A stretch of 64,000 nucleotides of DNA from Actinacidiphila cocklensis (lineage in GTDB: Bacteria > Actinomycetota > Actinomycetes > Streptomycetales > Streptomycetaceae). Shown here in pieces: positions 62,150 through 64,000 of the stretch (positions within the stretch are counted from its first letter, which is position 1; every line of letters begins with the position of its first letter). The notes beneath the pieces were generated by a model. That model did not search any database, was not told the DNA's origin, and saw only the letters and a program-made list of their open reading frames with translations. A program made the translations under genes and the position numbers. The stretch lies in contig NZ_CAJSLV010000050.1 in the NCBI RefSeq assembly GCF_907177275.1, forward strand, positions 1 to 64,000, written 5' to 3'.

Positions 62150-62640
62150 TTGGTCGCGGAGGAGTGCCAGATGATGTTGACGTGGCGGCGGGCCAGGACG
62201 GGACGGCCCGGGCGTGGCGTTTGCCTTCGGCGCGTTTGCGGCCGTAGAAGCACCGTGATTCCTCGCAGCCGCGGATGCTGATCAGGGCGGAGGTGTAGAG
62301 CACCCGTTGGAGGCGTCGGTTGTCGGTTGCGGCCGGTGGAGATTGCCGCTGATCTTGCCTGAGTCGCGGGCTGCGGATGCGACGCCGCCGAAGCCGGCGA
62401 GCCGGTCGGGGGGTTCCGAAGGCGTCCATGTCGCCGCCGGTGGCGGCCAGAAACCCGGCCCCGAGGATGGTGCCCAGCCCAGGCCCGGCAGGCTTGCGCG
62501 GATCTCGGTGTGGCCGTGCTCGCGGAATCGGGCGCCGATGAGCTTGTCCATCTCAGCGATCTGCTGGTTGAGCGCTACCACCCGGCTGTCCGGGTCGGCT
62601 GAGCGCTCGGTGCACGAACAGGGCATGAGGATGTAGCCAT
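62150..62640 (-). pseudogene. IS110-family transposase, C-terminal fragment
   Basis: ALNQQIAEMDKLIGARFREHGHTEIRASLPGLG, then after frame changes DAFGTP, RLAGFGGVASAARDSGKISGNLHRPQ and NRRLQRVLYTSALISIRGCEESRCFYGRKRAEGKRHARAV. This is the Transposase_20 domain of IS110-family enzymes, different from the one at 8477. At least two frameshifts; the RuvC-like N-terminal domain is absent. Confidence 0.8.
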
Positions 62641-63370
62641 GGAGAACGAAGTGCCGTTGTCCGGCGGACGCATCACCCCCGGCGTGGTCAGGGTCGGCCG
62701 CACCGTCCGGCGACCGGTCACCGCGTCGTCGGTGTTCGTCGCCGAGCTGCTTGGTGACCTCCACCGGCAGGGCTTCACCGGCGCTCCGCGTCACCTTGGA
62801 TTCGACACGGCCGGTCGCGAGATCCTCAGCTACCTCCCCGGCCGGGTGCCCGCCCGCTTCCAGCGCTGGACCGACCTCCAGGTGGCCGCCGCCGGCTCCC
62901 TGCTCAGCGCCTTCCACGACGCCACCCGCCGCAGCCGCCTGGCTGGTCGGCATCCCGTGGTCTGCCACCACGACCCGGGGCCGAACAACACAGTCTTCGC
63001 TGACGACGTCCCGGTCGCCTTCATCGACTTCGACACCGCCGCCCCCGGAGATCCCCTCGAAGACCTCGGCTACATGGCATGGACCTGGTGCATCTCCTCC
63101 AAACCCGACGCACCGACCGCCACCGTCCAAGCCGCACAGGTACGCGTCCTCGCCGACGCATACGGGCTCGACGCCGCCTCCCGCTCCCGCCTCGTCGATG
63201 CCGCGCTCGACCGCCAGACCCGCAACGCCCTGTGGTGGCGCAGCCACCTCGCGCACCCGTCCCCGCGCGTCGCCGACGACCGCGACATCACAGGTCGCAT
63301 CCGGTGGTCCGAGCGTGAGCACGCCTACACCTCGGCCAACCGCACGACCTTCGACACAGCCCTGTACTGA
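62639..63370 (+). CDS. Aminoglycoside phosphotransferase (APH)-family kinase
   Basis: A 243-residue protein, MENEVPLSGGRITPGVVRVGRTVRRPVTASSVFVAELLGDL. The catalytic loop is CHHDPGPNN (Asp112; consensus HGDxxxxN) and the metal-binding segment is FIDFDTA (Asp130/Asp132), followed by DPLEDLGYMAW. A Streptomyces subgroup of the APH superfamily; members phosphorylate small hydroxyl compounds and only some give antibiotic resistance. It starts exactly where the IS110 remnant ends on the other strand. Confidence 0.85.
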   Translation: MENEVPLSGGRITPGVVRVGRTVRRPVTASSVFVAELLGDLHRQGFTGAPRHLGFDTAGREILSYLPGRVPARFQRWTDLQVAAAGSLLSAFHDATRRSRLAGRHPVVCHHDPGPNNTVFADDVPVAFIDFDTAAPGDPLEDLGYMAWTWCISSKPDAPTATVQAAQVRVLADAYGLDAASRSRLVDAALDRQTRNALWWRSHLAHPSPRVADDRDITGRIRWSEREHAYTSANRTTFDTALY

Positions 63371-63388
63371 CAAGACATCGCCCGCCCG

Positions 63389-63462
63389 ATCCTCCGACCT
63401 GCGCGATCAAACTTCGATGACACAAACCCGCGTTCGTCAAAGTTCGATGGCACGCGGTCAAG
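63389..63462 (+). repeat. Copy B of a two-box direct repeat (TTCGATGACAC type)
   Basis: GATCAAACTTCGATGACAC, AAACCCGCGTTCGTC, AAAGTTCGATGGCACGCG, in the same orientation as copy A at 61410-61477. The two copies bracket the zinc-ribbon gene, the IS110 remnant and the kinase gene. Confidence 0.6.
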
Positions 63463-63550
63463 GCCCGGTGGCACGGGACACCAGCCGGGCGCAGTGGGGC
63501 GCCGCGTTCCACTCGTGGAATCGAACAGAGAATCGAACTAAGGTGGAGGG

Positions 63551-64000
63551 GTGAGCGACGGCCAGGTCCCAGAACAGCCCCCGCAGCCGGCAGCGCTGCC
63601 GCAGGCCGACGGGCCACTGGTCGACGTGACCCTCCCGGACGGGCAGCACCTGCTCGCGGTGGTGAAAAGCCGCCGCAGGGAACCCGATAACTCTTGGTGG
63701 TACGACCTGCAGATCCACCTGCCCAGCCAAGGCAGCGAACGGGGCCGGCTCCGGGTCCTGCCCGCCGCGGTCGACTTCCGCGCCCCTGCGGCCCTGTGCG
63801 AACCGATCGACGGCCAGCCCTACGACCAGGTGCCCACCGAGCGGCCCGGCATCACCCCGGCCTGGAAGGTCGAAGAGAGGATGTACTCCGGACCCCAGCA
63901 CGGCCCGGCCCGCATCGTCCACCGCGGCAACTGCAACGCGGCCCGCGACCTCGCCCGCCCCGCCAGCACCGCCCAGGCACGCGCCACCCTCGATCGCGAC
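63551..64000 (+). CDS. DUF6233-type protein, 3' end beyond the window
   Basis: A GTG preceded by GGTGGAGGG opens a frame that stays open to the window edge (150 codons). VSDGQVPEQPPQPAALPQADG, LVDVTLPDGQHLLAVVKSRRREPDNSWWYDLQIHLP, then KVEERMYSGPQHGPARIVHRGNCNAARDLARPASTAQARATL. The VHRGNCxAARD...TTxQAR pattern is that of DUF6233, frequent on Streptomyces plasmids and arms. The expected C-terminal CRP motif lies outside. Confidence 0.72.
   Translation, partial: MSDGQVPEQPPQPAALPQADGPLVDVTLPDGQHLLAVVKSRRREPDNSWWYDLQIHLPSQGSERGRLRVLPAAVDFRAPAALCEPIDGQPYDQVPTERPGITPAWKVEERMYSGPQHGPARIVHRGNCNAARDLARPASTAQARATLDRD

Overview
The window is high-GC actinobacterial DNA with codon use, regulator families and gene neighbourhoods typical of Streptomyces. 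Roughly half of it is a graveyard of insertion sequences, most of them broken. Together with degraded integrases, plasmid-type genes and pieces of helicase-associated proteins, this suggests a chromosome arm or a large (possibly linear) plasmid. That location is an inference; no telomere, origin or rRNA/tRNA gene was seen.

Layout. 0-10.9 kb: remnants of IS4, IS30, IS3, IS21 and IS5 elements, an ISAs1 element with intact ends sitting in a group II intron remnant, and an IS110 element nested in IS3 sequence. Among them lie an aldo/keto reductase with a divergent MmyB-like regulator and a two-helix membrane protein. 10.9-13.8 kb: two small secreted ricin-type lectins and an 80-residue protein between IS5 scraps. 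14.0-20.5 kb: an AraC regulator and a divergent quinone-oxidoreductase-like gene, next to IS1182 and ISAzo13 elements, the whole block bracketed by a 442-bp inverted IS3 orfA repeat. 20.5-23.6 kb: two tandem immunity-type genes (SMI1/KNR4, WapI) and remnants of an integrative conjugative element. 23.6-27.6 kb: a reactive-sulfur cluster (CsoR/CstR-type repressor, rhodaneses, TauE/SafE exporter, persulfide-dioxygenase/rhodanese fusion, DUF302) with three G/C-rich palindromic operators. 27.9-34.9 kb: integrase pseudogene, FtsX/ATPase transporter with TetR regulator, broken Tn3 and ISL3 transposases.

35.1-46.8 kb is the best preserved metabolic region: a Tat-exported 5'-nucleotidase, an AraC regulator, a FadR-type regulator and, divergent from it, a sugar ABC importer without its own ATPase, then a GH36 alpha-galactosidase-like enzyme, a carbohydrate-esterase-like protein and a GH20 beta-N-acetylhexosaminidase. 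This looks like a regulon for uptake and cytoplasmic breakdown of an amino-sugar/galactose-containing glycan. 46.9-52.0 kb: a frameshifted metallo-beta-lactamase-fold gene, plasmid-type remnants, a six-unit 12-bp repeat resembling a conjugative transfer locus, an IS256 remnant, a Fic-domain protein and a catalase-like fragment. 52.4-56.3 kb: a 1288-residue secreted subtilase. 56.4-64 kb: CrcB fragment, alpha/beta hydrolase, dead SDR, IS fragments, a DUF2625 protein, two uncharacterised small proteins, an aminoglycoside-phosphotransferase-like kinase and the start of a DUF6233 gene that runs off the window.
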